Below, piece after piece: positions 18,185 through 26,950 of a stretch of DNA of 64,000 nt. Below the pieces are notes generated by a model. That model was not told the DNA's origin. It saw only the letters and a program-made list of their open reading frames with translations, and did no database searches. The DNA is taken from NCBI GenBank assembly GCA_018052475.1, contig JAGPNG010000001.1, positions 81,506 through 145,505 on the forward strand, in the 5' to 3' direction. Position 1 is the first letter of the stretch. Each line of letters begins with the position of its first letter. The stretch is from Candidatus Fermentithermobacillaceae bacterium. Lineage in GTDB: Bacteria > Bacillota > Sulfobacillia > Fermentithermobacillales > Fermentithermobacillaceae. A program made the position numbers and the translations under genes.

Positions 18185-18796
18185 TTAGCGAAAAGACCTG
18201 TAAAGTCCCAAGACTTTGCCAAGTATATGTACGTTGCTAGATACGATTGGCTCATAGCTAGGATTTGCCGGCAATAGGGTAACGCTTTCCTCGTTTTTGT
18301 AGAAGGTCTTTACAGTAGCTTCGTCATCCAAAAGAGCGACCACAATGTCTCCGTTCTCGGCCGATTCTTGTTGCTTTACTAACACCAAGTCTCCGTCAAA
18401 AATCCCCGCTCCTATCATGCTATCGCCTTGCACCTTTAACATAAATACGTTATCGCTCTTTACAAATGAACGGGGAAGAGGAACGAGCTCTTCGATATTC
18501 TCTACCGCAAGAATAGGGACGCCGGCCGTAACCGTACCAACGATGGGAACCATAACAGACTGTGAGTAAGCCTCGTCTTCAATTCCTTCTACCACATTGA
18601 AGGCGCGAGACTTTTGGGCAGTTCTTTCTAGATACCCTTTGCGTTCAAGAGTTCGTAGATGGCTATGGACAGTAGCGGTGGACTTTAGGCCCAGCCGCTC
18701 CCCAAGTTCCCTAACAGATGGGGGATAGCCTTTCTCTCTTATGTAGTCGCAAATTACCTCAAGAACCCTGGCTTGTTGAAAGGTAAGTTCTTCCAT
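18185..18796 (-). CDS. lexA: SOS repressor LexA
   Basis: 203 residues. Winged helix DNA-binding domain (residues 1-65, with GYPPSVRELGERLGLKSTATVHSHL), autocleavage site Ala91-Gly92 in VTAGVP, catalytic Ser126 in GDSMIG and Lys163 in EATVKTF. RecA filaments trigger self-cleavage and release the SOS regulon. A perfect palindrome lies over its own putative promoter (18877-18900), consistent with autorepression. The ruvCAB genes near 54-56 kb are SOS-controlled in some bacteria, but I saw no matching operator there. Confidence 0.95.
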   Translation of the reverse strand: MEELTFQQARVLEVICDYIREKGYPPSVRELGERLGLKSTATVHSHLRTLERKGYLERTAQKSRAFNVVEGIEDEAYSQSVMVPIVGTVTAGVPILAVENIEELVPLPRSFVKSDNVFMLKVQGDSMIGAGIFDGDLVLVKQQESAENGDIVVALLDDEATVKTFYKNEESVTLLPANPSYEPIVSSNVHILGKVLGLYRSFR

Positions 18797-18855
18797 ATCT
18801 ACCTCTCCTAATCATTAAAGTCTGCAGTAATCGACATTGATACCTTCTTGGCAAA

Positions 18856-18884
18856 AGTCTACCACCAAACAAAGATAAAAGCAA
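18856..18884 (-). promoter_or_regulatory. Putative lexA promoter
   Basis: On the - strand, TTGCTT (18884-18879), a 17-base spacer and TAGACT (18861-18856) form a sigma-A-like promoter about 55 bases before the lexA start. The -35 hexamer lies inside the palindrome at 18877-18900. Confidence 0.5.
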
Positions 18885-18900
18885 ACTGGTGTTTGCTTTT
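18877..18900. promoter_or_regulatory. Putative LexA operator (perfect palindrome)
   Basis: Arms AAAAGCAAAC and GTTTGCTTTT are perfect inverted repeats around a TGGT centre. The core AAAC-N4-GTTT has the spacing of the Bacillus LexA box (GAAC-N4-GTTC) with one symmetrical change. It covers the -35 region of lexA, where an autorepressor should bind. The same element could instead fold as a terminator for the upstream NlpC/P60 gene, whose stop is 27 bases away on the same strand. Confidence 0.45.
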
Positions 18901-18927
18901 GTCTTTATGTATGACATAACACTACCA

Positions 18928-20109
18928 TTATTTGATAATCCGACGACCACCGCAAAACTGCATAGTCAGCGAACTTGAATACTCTTCAACATTGGAAGAT
19001 TTGAAACTGTTTATCGTAACTCCGGTAGAACCCGCTGAATGTATGAACCTATAGTCGCCTATGTAGATTCCGACATGCGATGGACCGGAATTGTCCGTTT
19101 GGAAAAAGACGAGGTCGCCCGGCTTAAGTTGAGCGATAGTGAGCACCGGTTCACCTTGCTTGAACTGTAGATCAGCGTCTCTTCTTATCGAATAACCGTT
19201 AACCTTCATACAAAACTGCGTGAAGCCGGAACAGTCAAAGCCATACGAAGTACAGCCACCCCAGAGGTAGGGAAACCCTAGATACTGTTTTGCCGTTGCG
19301 ATCACAGCAGCTACTCCGGATTGTTTGTTAAGCGCATCTTCGCGGGACTTATACCTAAGGATATTCACTGTTTTTGTATATACGTTCCCTCCGCCGGGAA
19401 GGCTAAGCTTTGCCCATTCTCCCGTCTGAGATTCGATGGGGAGGATGGAACCGTGCACCAAACGTTTCTCAAAAACAGGTTCACCGCCTGGAGAATCAAG
19501 ACACTCTGCCATTTTAACCGCGATTAAAGCAACTTCTTTATCCCAAAATTCGTCAACATCATCTTTGTCACACAAGATGATGTCAGAAGGGTCGGCCCAA
19601 CCCAAATAATGGTCATCCATCTGAACGAGATACCATTCATCTTGAGTCTTGAGCACCCTCAGGACGTCTCCGAGCCGTGCTTGGGTAACTGTGTTCTCAT
19701 AGTCTTTCTTGGAGGGAGCAGAACCCAAATTGATCACTGGCTTGCACACAAGGGCCCACGTCTTATCTCCCAGGTCCGCACTAGGGAGCAGGTCAATTTC
19801 ATCTACAATCCCATAAGACAGTTCATCGGCTATCCGTGTGAACAAAATGTCCTTCAAGCGTTGTTCGCTAGTTTCACCGGTTAACGTAATCTTACCCCTT
19901 CTAATATCTGTAATCTGAACATCAAATACGCACTCCCTGTCAGACAAACCCGCGTCTTCTACTATCTTTGCCAAAAGTGCGTCTGTTTTCGAAGCGATTT
20001 CAGCTTCAGACAAAACGGGAAGTCCTTCTTGGCATCCTGAGCCCAAACATACGCACAAACACAATAATAACAACATCGTAACGATTTCTCTGAATCCGTT
20101 GCACTTCAA
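18928..20109 (-). CDS. NlpC/P60 cell-wall hydrolase lipoprotein
   Basis: About 393 residues from TTG 20109. The N-terminus (KCNGFR, then a Leu-rich core ending in the lipobox LGSGC) is a lipoprotein signal, so the enzyme should be anchored outside the membrane. The middle has SH3-like stretches (GDVLRVLKTQDEWYLVQM, GWADPSD). The C-terminal NlpC/P60 domain has catalytic Cys293 (FDCSGF), His345 (PSHVGIY) and a second His in RFIHS; such domains cut D-Glu-DAP-type stem peptides. The frame continues upstream to 20205, but that extension would bury the signal peptide. The 191 bases between this start and pyrE hold only an AT-rich patch (ATAATGTATATTAT near 20267) and no clear promoter. Confidence 0.85.
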   Translation of the reverse strand: MKCNGFREIVTMLLLLCLCVCLGSGCQEGLPVLSEAEIASKTDALLAKIVEDAGLSDRECVFDVQITDIRRGKITLTGETSEQRLKDILFTRIADELSYGIVDEIDLLPSADLGDKTWALVCKPVINLGSAPSKKDYENTVTQARLGDVLRVLKTQDEWYLVQMDDHYLGWADPSDIILCDKDDVDEFWDKEVALIAVKMAECLDSPGGEPVFEKRLVHGSILPIESQTGEWAKLSLPGGGNVYTKTVNILRYKSREDALNKQSGVAAVIATAKQYLGFPYLWGGCTSYGFDCSGFTQFCMKVNGYSIRRDADLQFKQGEPVLTIAQLKPGDLVFFQTDNSGPSHVGIYIGDYRFIHSAGSTGVTINSFKSSNVEEYSSSLTMQFCGGRRIIK

Positions 20110-20300
20110 GAGGTCCAAATCTCCCTTCCTTGGACAACCATCTCGAGCCACTGATGCTGCACACTCAAGTTCTACAGCATCCGGGCCAATTCCTTCTATT
20201 GGCAATCCAATGCTGCAAAGCTACAAGTGTAGTCATGGTTCTGATCTTTTAACGTCCTATAATATACATTATGTTAACCACTTTTATGGCTGCGTCTCAC

Positions 20301-20975
20301 TTATTTTCCGCCTCTTGCTCTTGACCACTTGTGCGGATCGGCAAGAAATTCTCTTATAACAAAAGCTGTGTCCGGAGAAAACACTCCTTTGGCTTCTGCC
20401 ACATCTACAATCGTCGGCCAGTCTGTCAACCAATCTACCTTAACATCCATAGAACCTAAGGTTTTTTCATATTCTTCGTAAAGTGCGTACGATGCAACAG
20501 TAAAAACGTGATTTACGCGTAATCCCGCCAGCCTGAGTCCTTCGATAAAGTTCACCTTGCTGCCACCATCGAAAATCAGGTCTTCCACCAAAACTACATG
20601 ATTACCAGAAAGTGGATTGCCCTCTACCATGGCATTTTTCCCAAAGCCTTTTGGTTTCTTCCTTACATATAGCATTGGAAGCCTCATCTGCCAGCTTAGA
20701 AAGGCTGCGTAAGGGATACCGGCGGTCTCTCCGCCAGCAATAGCATCTATCGGAGCAGCTACCGTGTTCTGGATCAAGCGCTGCAGAAAACCTATTGCCT
20801 CTTCCCTCTCTGGGACAAAAGAAATCAACCGACGACAATCTATATAGACCGGACTTTTCGTACCTGATGTAAGGGTAAACGGTTCCTCCGGTCTAGCTCC
20901 AACTGCTTGGATGTCTATAAGTATCTCTGCTACTCTTTCCGCGGTTTCTTTTCTCGTCATTTTGTCTTCAGCCAT
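20301..20975 (-). CDS. pyrE: Orotate phosphoribosyltransferase
   Basis: 224 residues. TSGTKSPVYIDCRRL near the N-terminus, GGETAGIPYA, YVRKKPKGFG and the PRPP-binding loop VVLVEDLIFDGGS are the PyrE signature. It converts orotate and PRPP to OMP in de novo pyrimidine synthesis. It is separated from other pyr genes and overlaps rluD by 19 bases; GGGGAGGAG eight bases before the ATG supports the chosen start. The GG in the PRPP loop, where many PRTases have TT(G), is a common PyrE variant. Confidence 0.9.
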   Translation of the reverse strand: MAEDKMTRKETAERVAEILIDIQAVGARPEEPFTLTSGTKSPVYIDCRRLISFVPEREEAIGFLQRLIQNTVAAPIDAIAGGETAGIPYAAFLSWQMRLPMLYVRKKPKGFGKNAMVEGNPLSGNHVVLVEDLIFDGGSKVNFIEGLRLAGLRVNHVFTVASYALYEEYEKTLGSMDVKVDWLTDWPTIVDVAEAKGVFSPDTAFVIREFLADPHKWSRARGGK

Positions 20976-21997
20976 GAAGGTATCTCCTCCCCATATTCTT
21001 TTTCAAGTCTCAATAGCACCTGAGCGAAATCTTGAGGCAACGGTCCGGAGAATTCACGGTACTCGTGGTCATCTCCGAGGAACACTCCGAGCTTGTAAGC
21101 ATGAAGAGCTTGCCCTTCGAGCCCCGCCAGTCTGGCCTTGCCTCCGTAGACCGGATCACCCAATATCGGATGACCAATATATGCCATATGTACCCTAATT
21201 TGGTGTGTTCTCCCAGTATGCAGCCTGGCTTTGATGAGAGAATACTTGCACCCAAACCTTGTGAGCACCTGCCAATCTGTGATGGCTTCCCGTGCCTTCC
21301 TACCAGATCTATTCTCTGAAGAAGCAGGTAAGATTACGGTCATGCGCTTTCGATCGACAGGATGCCTACCTATGGGTGCATTGACAGTTCCCCTGTTTTC
21401 TTTGAAGCACCCTTGGCACAAAGCTACATACTCACGTCGTACTACACGAGATTTCATCTGGTTTTGAAGGTCTTTTAGCGTCCGTTCGTTCTTCGCTACG
21501 ATAATGAGTCCCGTGGTATCTTTATCAAGCCTGTGGACTATCCCGGGACGATCCTCTGCCCCCATACATCCAATCTGTGGGCAATAGCCCAGGATAGCGT
21601 TAACAAGGGTTCCATCCCAGTGACCGGCGGCAGGATGCACAACCATGCCTCTGGGTTTATTGATTACGATGACGTCTTTATCCTCATAGACGATGTCCAG
21701 TGGAATCTGTTCGCCTTTGACCTCAGTATTTGGGCGAGGAGATACGCTCACTGCAATTGCATCGCCTGATTTCACCCTAAGAGAAGGTTTTGATGCGATC
21801 TTCCCGTTAACGGTGACCTTCCCCTCTTCTATAAGGCTCTGTGCCCGTGACCTGGAAATCTCGCCGCCGATTGCTCCCGCAATGAATACATCTATCCTTT
21901 CAGAGGCATGTTCTTCCGAAACACAAAAACTATACTTCTTTTCGCAAGGCCCCAACTCTGAAACGTCTTTATCTCCCACCTTATATCTCCATCCCAT
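20957..21997 (-). CDS. rluD: RluD-family 23S/large-subunit rRNA pseudouridine synthase
   Basis: 346 residues: N-terminal S4 RNA-binding domain (about 31-90, ERIDVFIA through GKVTVNGK) and catalytic domain with HRLDKDTTGL, Asp158 being the nucleophile. It closely resembles Bacillus YlyB, which also follows lspA. Which uridines it modifies cannot be told from sequence alone. It overlaps lspA by 17 bases and pyrE by 19 bases, so lspA-rluD-pyrE is one operon. Confidence 0.93.
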   Translation of the reverse strand: MGWRYKVGDKDVSELGPCEKKYSFCVSEEHASERIDVFIAGAIGGEISRSRAQSLIEEGKVTVNGKIASKPSLRVKSGDAIAVSVSPRPNTEVKGEQIPLDIVYEDKDVIVINKPRGMVVHPAAGHWDGTLVNAILGYCPQIGCMGAEDRPGIVHRLDKDTTGLIIVAKNERTLKDLQNQMKSRVVRREYVALCQGCFKENRGTVNAPIGRHPVDRKRMTVILPASSENRSGRKAREAITDWQVLTRFGCKYSLIKARLHTGRTHQIRVHMAYIGHPILGDPVYGGKARLAGLEGQALHAYKLGVFLGDDHEYREFSGPLPQDFAQVLLRLEKEYGEEIPSWLKTK

Positions 21998-22427
21998 GTG
22001 GATAAAATATGATCCAGATCACAAGGACCAAACATCCTACGACTATTGCAGCGTCAGCCACGTTGAAGATGGCCGGAAAATACTTGACCGCAATAAAATC
22101 TGTTACTGTGCCTCGGGCCACTCTATCTATAAGGTTGCCAACGGTTCCTCCGACTACCAATCCAAGTGACGCTACAATAGGCCAACCAAAGCCCTGCACT
22201 CTCGGATACAAAATGGCAGCAAAAACCATAAAAGCGCTACTCAGTAACACAAACACCCATCTGCCGCCTTCTAGCATGCCAAAAGCAGCACCTGCGTTTT
22301 CTGTGTATAGCAACTTCACCCATTCATCTATGATAGGTAGCGACTCTCCTACCGAAAAATGCCGTCGTATGTAATACTTGCTCATCTGGTCTAGAACCAA
22401 AACCCCTGCAATTGAAGACCAAAACAT
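21981..22427 (-). CDS. lspA: Signal peptidase II (prolipoprotein)
   Basis: 148 residues, four hydrophobic segments. Conserved boxes DQMSKYYI, TENAGAAFGML, GGTVGNLIDRVARG and FNVADAAI include the two catalytic aspartates (in NLIDR and NVADA). It cleaves lipoprotein signal peptides after lipidation, for example that of the NlpC/P60 gene three positions downstream. First gene of lspA-rluD-pyrE. ATG 22427 is preferred over TTG 22430. The 180 bases before it, divergent to the DUF1461 gene, show no strong promoter for this strand. Confidence 0.95.
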   Translation of the reverse strand: MFWSSIAGVLVLDQMSKYYIRRHFSVGESLPIIDEWVKLLYTENAGAAFGMLEGGRWVFVLLSSAFMVFAAILYPRVQGFGWPIVASLGLVVGGTVGNLIDRVARGTVTDFIAVKYFPAIFNVADAAIVVGCLVLVIWIIFYPHGMEI

Positions 22428-22607
22428 CAATCGTTATTCCCTACTTTCGCATGCGCCCAGTCTCACTACAGCATACACAAAACAAAGGTTAACCTGCAAG
22501 ATCTGCCGCTGATCTTCTCTTCGGCTGGTAATGCTTCCTTCTTTTTGCTTATAAAACATTGTGATAGACTATACACAGATAACATGTAGGATAAGAAGTG
22601 GCGTATA

Positions 22608-23330
22608 ATGAAAAAACCTGCTCAGATGAAAAAAAGGATATCTAGTATGTTAGTCTTAGGAACCCTCGTTATAGGCCTCTCGGGATTTAACGTGCTTCTT
22701 TCCATCCAATTGGTAGCTCTGAACGCTAACTTCTATATGTCTTCATGGTCAGATCTGGGCATAGCGAAAACAGTAGCGATATCCGAAAGAGATCTGGCAA
22801 CTATTGGGAAACATCTGCTCGCCTATTTCACAGGATCCGTATCAAGCCCTCAGGTAGAAGTCGAGATCGATGGAACAGTTATGCCCATTTTCAAAGAACA
22901 TGAAATACAGCACCTCGAAGATGTTCGCGGTCTGTTTCGCTTAGGGATATCAGCTAAGCATGCCTGCGAAGCACTGATCGTGATTGGTGTATTCATAGCA
23001 ACCTTGCAAAAAGAACCCATCACCAAGAATCTGCAGAAGGCTCTCAGACTCTCTTGCGCCACACTGTGCGTCTTTGTAATTCTCATTGCCGCCGGGGCGG
23101 TTTTCGATTTTTCAAAGTGGTGGACAACATTTCACCTTGCCGTATTCAGCAACGACTTATGGCTTCTCGACCCTCAATCAGACAGACTAATTCAGATATT
23201 CCCTGAGCAATTCTTCTACAAGGCTGTAACCAGGATTTTCGTTATTTCCTTGGCTTTAACCGGACTATACTTGATTCTAAGTTTTCTCGTAGGCCACATC
23301 CCCACCTACCACAGTAAGCGAGACGCTTAG
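22608..23330 (+). CDS. DUF1461 / TIGR01906 integral membrane protein
   Basis: 240 residues with four hydrophobic segments (about 12-37, 122-140, 152-172, 210-233). The pattern NANFY near 40, LLAYFTG near 69, FKEHEIQHLEDVRGLF near 95 and the loop between segments three and four match TIGR01906 (DUF1461). Function unknown. Its last 54 bases overlap the convergent amidohydrolase gene. The ATG lies inside a TATAAT hexamer with only a weak AAGAAG upstream; ATG 22626 (MKKRISS) is a plausible alternative. Confidence 0.78.
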   Translation: MKKPAQMKKRISSMLVLGTLVIGLSGFNVLLSIQLVALNANFYMSSWSDLGIAKTVAISERDLATIGKHLLAYFTGSVSSPQVEVEIDGTVMPIFKEHEIQHLEDVRGLFRLGISAKHACEALIVIGVFIATLQKEPITKNLQKALRLSCATLCVFVILIAAGAVFDFSKWWTTFHLAVFSNDLWLLDPQSDRLIQIFPEQFFYKAVTRIFVISLALTGLYLILSFLVGHIPTYHSKRDA

Positions 23331-24881
23331 GTCTTTGATGAGATCAGGATCGATGGAATATATGTCGTCTGAAAGCACTACGAAATCACACAAGTTGCCT
23401 CTTGAGAGCCTGCCCTTTTTCTTTTCCTCGTGCGCTCCGAACGCTCCCCCCAAGGTAAACAAGTCTATCGCTTCATCCACTGTAAGACGTTCGCTCGGGA
23501 AGAAACCTGAAGGCGGATTCCCATGCATGTCCTTCCTCGTCACTGCACAGTAAATACCCAACAAAGGATCGGGAGGCTCAACTGGGCAATCAGAACCACC
23601 TGCCAGGGGAATACCCGCTTTGAGCATTGAGCGCCATGAGTAAGAGGATTGCATTCTCTCAGGCCCAACGCGGTCCAGGGCCCAAAGCATGTCCGTAGAC
23701 AGAAATTTGGGCTGAATGTCGGCAACCACCCCGACACGTTTCATTTCAGATATGAGAGAAGGAGTAAGGATCTGAGCATGCACAATTCTATGCCGCAATT
23801 TATACTCAGGGAGCCTTGACTGCGCATAGTCAATCGCTTCCAAACTCACCCTTACGGCCCGATCACCGATAGCATGTATCGCCACCTGCATCCCGATCGA
23901 ATGAGCTCGATGGACCATCTCTTTGAGGTCTTCCCGAGATACGACCAAAATGCCGTTGTTCCCGGGATCATCGCTGTAATCAGATTCCAAAGCCGCCGTC
24001 CTTCCGCCAAGAGAACCATCTGCAAACAGTTTCACCGCACCTATTCTAAAGTAGTCATCGCCGTCACCGGTACGAAGGGAACCGTTAGACAATTCTTCAA
24101 AGAATTCACCGGGAATATCCCAATATACCCTCAGAGGAATATCTTTTTCTCGAACCCTCCTGTACAAGTCCATGGTTCCCCAGAAGCCTGCTTGTCCGTC
24201 ATTTGTGTGAACCGATGTAATCCCTTTTGAAAGGACATACTGTGCCGCTTTGGCAAGTGCGTTCTCCATCGCCTCGGTTTCTACCTTTGGGATACAAGAC
24301 TGAACCAGTCCTAAGGCAGATTCCCTTAATATCCCTGTAGGCTCTCCGTGAGAATCTCTATCTACAACGCCTCCTGTAGGATCTTCAATATCTCGATTAA
24401 TCCCGGCAATTTCAAGGGCCTTCGATGAAGCAACGGCAATGTGCCCACACGACCTAACCAGAAATACAGGATGTCCCTCGGCTGCTTGATCTAAGTGATA
24501 TCGAGTCGGATAGTCTTTTTCTAAGAACAGACCCTGGTCCCAACCTCTCCCTATCACCCAGCCGCCTTCTTCAGTTTCTAGGGCTCTTTCTCTTACTTTC
24601 TCCTTCAATTCCTCAATTGAGGTAACACCAACCAAAGATAGCACTTGAAGGTTAAGTCCGAAGCCTAACAGGTGAATGTGGCTATCCACAAACCCCGGAA
24701 TCACCGTCTTGCCGCCTAGATCTCTTATTTCCGGCTTAACGCCTCGCGGAAACGAGTCGAGACAGTCCTTATACTCACCTATACACACTATCCTGCCGCC
24801 GAACGACGCAATGCTGTCACAACCAGAGTAAACACCATCACCACCACACAAATGCCCATTTGTAAAAACTGTGGCCTTCAA
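23277..24881 (-). CDS. YtcJ-like metal-dependent amidohydrolase
   Basis: 534 residues. Amidohydrolase-superfamily motifs: PGFVDSHIHLLGFG (HxH, about residue 65), AIHAIGDRAV (His near 335) and GGSDCPVEPPDPLLGIY (catalytic Asp near 457). This is the COG1574 group of predicted exported or cytosolic amidohydrolases; there is no signal peptide here. Substrate unknown. TTG start with a strong GGAGGAGGGA seven bases upstream. It follows the racemase gene by 31 bases and ends inside the opposing DUF1461 gene. Confidence 0.85.
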   Translation of the reverse strand: MKATVFTNGHLCGGDGVYSGCDSIASFGGRIVCIGEYKDCLDSFPRGVKPEIRDLGGKTVIPGFVDSHIHLLGFGLNLQVLSLVGVTSIEELKEKVRERALETEEGGWVIGRGWDQGLFLEKDYPTRYHLDQAAEGHPVFLVRSCGHIAVASSKALEIAGINRDIEDPTGGVVDRDSHGEPTGILRESALGLVQSCIPKVETEAMENALAKAAQYVLSKGITSVHTNDGQAGFWGTMDLYRRVREKDIPLRVYWDIPGEFFEELSNGSLRTGDGDDYFRIGAVKLFADGSLGGRTAALESDYSDDPGNNGILVVSREDLKEMVHRAHSIGMQVAIHAIGDRAVRVSLEAIDYAQSRLPEYKLRHRIVHAQILTPSLISEMKRVGVVADIQPKFLSTDMLWALDRVGPERMQSSYSWRSMLKAGIPLAGGSDCPVEPPDPLLGIYCAVTRKDMHGNPPSGFFPSERLTVDEAIDLFTLGGAFGAHEEKKKGRLSRGNLCDFVVLSDDIYSIDPDLIKDLSVSLTVVGGDVAYEKT

Positions 24882-24912
24882 ACGGATTCCCTCCTCCTCA
24901 GGCGCAAAAACG

Positions 24913-25593
24913 TCATTTACCCAATCCGTATTTTACGCATGCTTTGGCCAATACGTCAGTCGCATCTACAACTTCTATCCCAAGGTCGCCGTCCTTTAGC
25001 ACAAGTGGGATTTCCGTGCACCCTGCGATCACTACATCGCAGCCACGGGCTTCGAGTTTTCGTGCCTGCTCCAACAAGATCTGTCTAGCTTTTTCAAGTA
25101 TCGAGGCCTTGACCATATAAATTGCGTCCATAACAGACTCTTGGTCCTCATCGGCAGGGATAATCGATTCAATGCCCACTTTGGCCAAAGACCTAGTGTA
25201 CAATCCAGTCCTCAAAGTCCCGGTCGTCGCCAAGAGACCCGCCTTTTTCGCCTTTCCATTTAGGTACCGGGCAACTTCTTCCATCATGTGAAGCACCGGA
25301 ATGTTAACTTGCGCCTGTATCTCTTTGTGGAAATAATGCGCGGTGTTACATGGGATCGCTATAAAAGAAGCACCTGCTTTTTCCACATTTTTGGCAGTCT
25401 CGAAAAGAAGAGGTCTCGGATCCTCGCCTCCGCTGAGAATGTAGGCTGTTCTATCCGGTATCTTCGGATTCGAATCGATTATGACCCTCAGATGATCTTG
25501 ATCCTTCTGAGCCGGAGTATTTTGTATTACCTTAAGAAACAAATCGCATGTGGCTTGCGGCCCCATTCCTCCCAGGATACCCACAACACGCAT
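24913..25593 (-). CDS. Aspartate/glutamate racemase family protein
   Basis: 226 residues. Both catalytic cysteines are in typical motifs, IPCNTAHYF (about 82) and AGCTEIPLVL (about 192), and the N-terminus VGILGGMGPQAT is characteristic of the aspartate racemase (RacD/YgeA) branch rather than MurI. D-amino acid production for the cell wall or scavenging is possible. It lies 16 bases after divIVA and before the amidohydrolase, an unusual tail for a division cluster. Confidence 0.87.
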   Translation of the reverse strand: MRVVGILGGMGPQATCDLFLKVIQNTPAQKDQDHLRVIIDSNPKIPDRTAYILSGGEDPRPLLFETAKNVEKAGASFIAIPCNTAHYFHKEIQAQVNIPVLHMMEEVARYLNGKAKKAGLLATTGTLRTGLYTRSLAKVGIESIIPADEDQESVMDAIYMVKASILEKARQILLEQARKLEARGCDVVIAGCTEIPLVLKDGDLGIEVVDATDVLAKACVKYGLGK

Positions 25594-25609
25594 AACTTTT
25601 CAACTCCCG

Positions 25610-26182
25610 TCATTTAGTAAGTATGTCTTTGAGATTGAAAAAGGGTTTCTCGTCGTCATCAGCAGGTTTCTTTACTTCAACCAGGCTTTCAGTTACAAAA
25701 TCTAGATTCTCGTCAAACATCTGTAGTGCCGACTGGAGAAACGCCCTCATCTCCGTCTTAAACCGCACAACTTTCTGTCTCTGCACCTCAAGTTCTTCGT
25801 AAGTCTTCTTGCGCGCGGTCTCCGCTTCTCTTAACGTCATCTCGGCCTGACGTCTTGCATCTTGAGTAACAGCATCTGCCTCTCTCTCCGCTGCTTCTTT
25901 AATCTGATCTGCAGCCTTTTGGGCAAGCACAATTGCATTCTTGAGAGTATCTTCTAATCCTTTGTAATGATCTAGTCTCATCTCCAAAGCGGCGATAGTC
26001 CCACGTAACTCTTCATTTTCACGAAGAAGTCCTTCCAGCTCGGCCACAATCTGGTCGAGAAACTCATCAACTTCTTCTTCGTTGTATCCCCTGAAACCAC
26101 GGGAGAACTCTTTATTATGAATATCTAGAGGCGTTAGGGTAGAAATCCTGGGAATCGGCGGTTTGGTCCTTTCTTGGTCCAT
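25610..26182 (-). CDS. divIVA: DivIVA-family cell-division/polarity protein
   Basis: 190 residues. The N-terminal membrane-binding segment TPLDIHNKEFSRGFRGYNEEEVDEFLD is the DivIVA signature and is followed by long coiled coils (about 40-150) and a short acidic tail ending KPFFNLKDILTK. DivIVA marks curved membrane at poles and septa and recruits partners. The gene is 72 bases after yggS; GGAGGGGG precedes the ATG. The standard sepF and yggT neighbours are not present between yggS and divIVA. Confidence 0.93.
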   Translation of the reverse strand: MDQERTKPPIPRISTLTPLDIHNKEFSRGFRGYNEEEVDEFLDQIVAELEGLLRENEELRGTIAALEMRLDHYKGLEDTLKNAIVLAQKAADQIKEAAEREADAVTQDARRQAEMTLREAETARKKTYEELEVQRQKVVRFKTEMRAFLQSALQMFDENLDFVTESLVEVKKPADDDEKPFFNLKDILTK

Positions 26183-26254
26183 GAAACCCCCTCCAATACA
26201 GCTGATTTCGATGTTTCAGTTATGTAGTTTCTGCAGATCAACGCAAAGATCCTG

Positions 26255-26950
26255 CTACTTGTAAGTCCGCGGTCCAAATAAGGCTGTCCCCAGCCGTATC
26301 ACAGTTGAACCTTCTTCAATCGCTATCTCATAGTCGGAAGACATTCCCATGGATAACTCCTTGAGACAATTCTCAGGGATACCACGGTCAGAAAGAAAGT
26401 CCCTAAGTATCCTGAGACCCTTAAAAGCTCTGCGCGCGCTATCAGTTTCATCTGAAAGGGGGGCAACAGTCATAAGGCCGATGAGTCGCAACCCAGGCAA
26501 TTGCGTGATGGCTGATGCTATCTCAAACGCTTCTTCAGGCTTACATCCATACTTGTTGGGATCTAATCCGCTGTTTACTTGCACATAGACCGGAAGGTCC
26601 GTCTCTTTGTACTTTCTGCTGAATTTCGACAGGATCTCAGCGACTCTTATCGTGTCTACCGATTGCACTTCATCGAAAATCCTCGCTGCCATTGAAGCTT
26701 TATTGGTCTGAAGATGACCGATTAGCGCCAATTCAACGCCGTTGAAAACCCCTATCTCCTTCTTTTCGCGTGCTTCCTGTACTCTGTTTTCTCCGAAATA
26801 AGAGAGGCCAGATGACCGGGCTTCATCAATAGCCTCCAAAGAGACACCCTTGGACACGGCCATGACCCTTACTGAGGTTGGATCTCTCTTGGCTCTCTTG
26901 CATGCATTTTCAATATTTCGTCTGACAAGATCCAAATTATCCTTTATCAT
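26255..26950 (-). CDS. yggS: YggS/PROSC pyridoxal-phosphate homeostasis protein
   Basis: 231 residues. VRVMAVSKGVSLEAI carries the PLP lysine (about 34); YFGENRVQEA, IGHLQTNK, VQVNSGLDPNKYG and LSMGMSSDYEIAIEEGST are family motifs. It binds PLP as a one-domain TIM barrel without catalysing a known reaction and buffers free PLP. The start overlaps the HlyD-like gene by four bases (ATGA), showing translational coupling. Location after ftsZ is common in Gram-positive bacteria. Confidence 0.94.
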   Translation of the reverse strand: MIKDNLDLVRRNIENACKRAKRDPTSVRVMAVSKGVSLEAIDEARSSGLSYFGENRVQEAREKKEIGVFNGVELALIGHLQTNKASMAARIFDEVQSVDTIRVAEILSKFSRKYKETDLPVYVQVNSGLDPNKYGCKPEEAFEIASAITQLPGLRLIGLMTVAPLSDETDSARRAFKGLRILRDFLSDRGIPENCLKELSMGMSSDYEIAIEEGSTVIRLGTALFGPRTYK

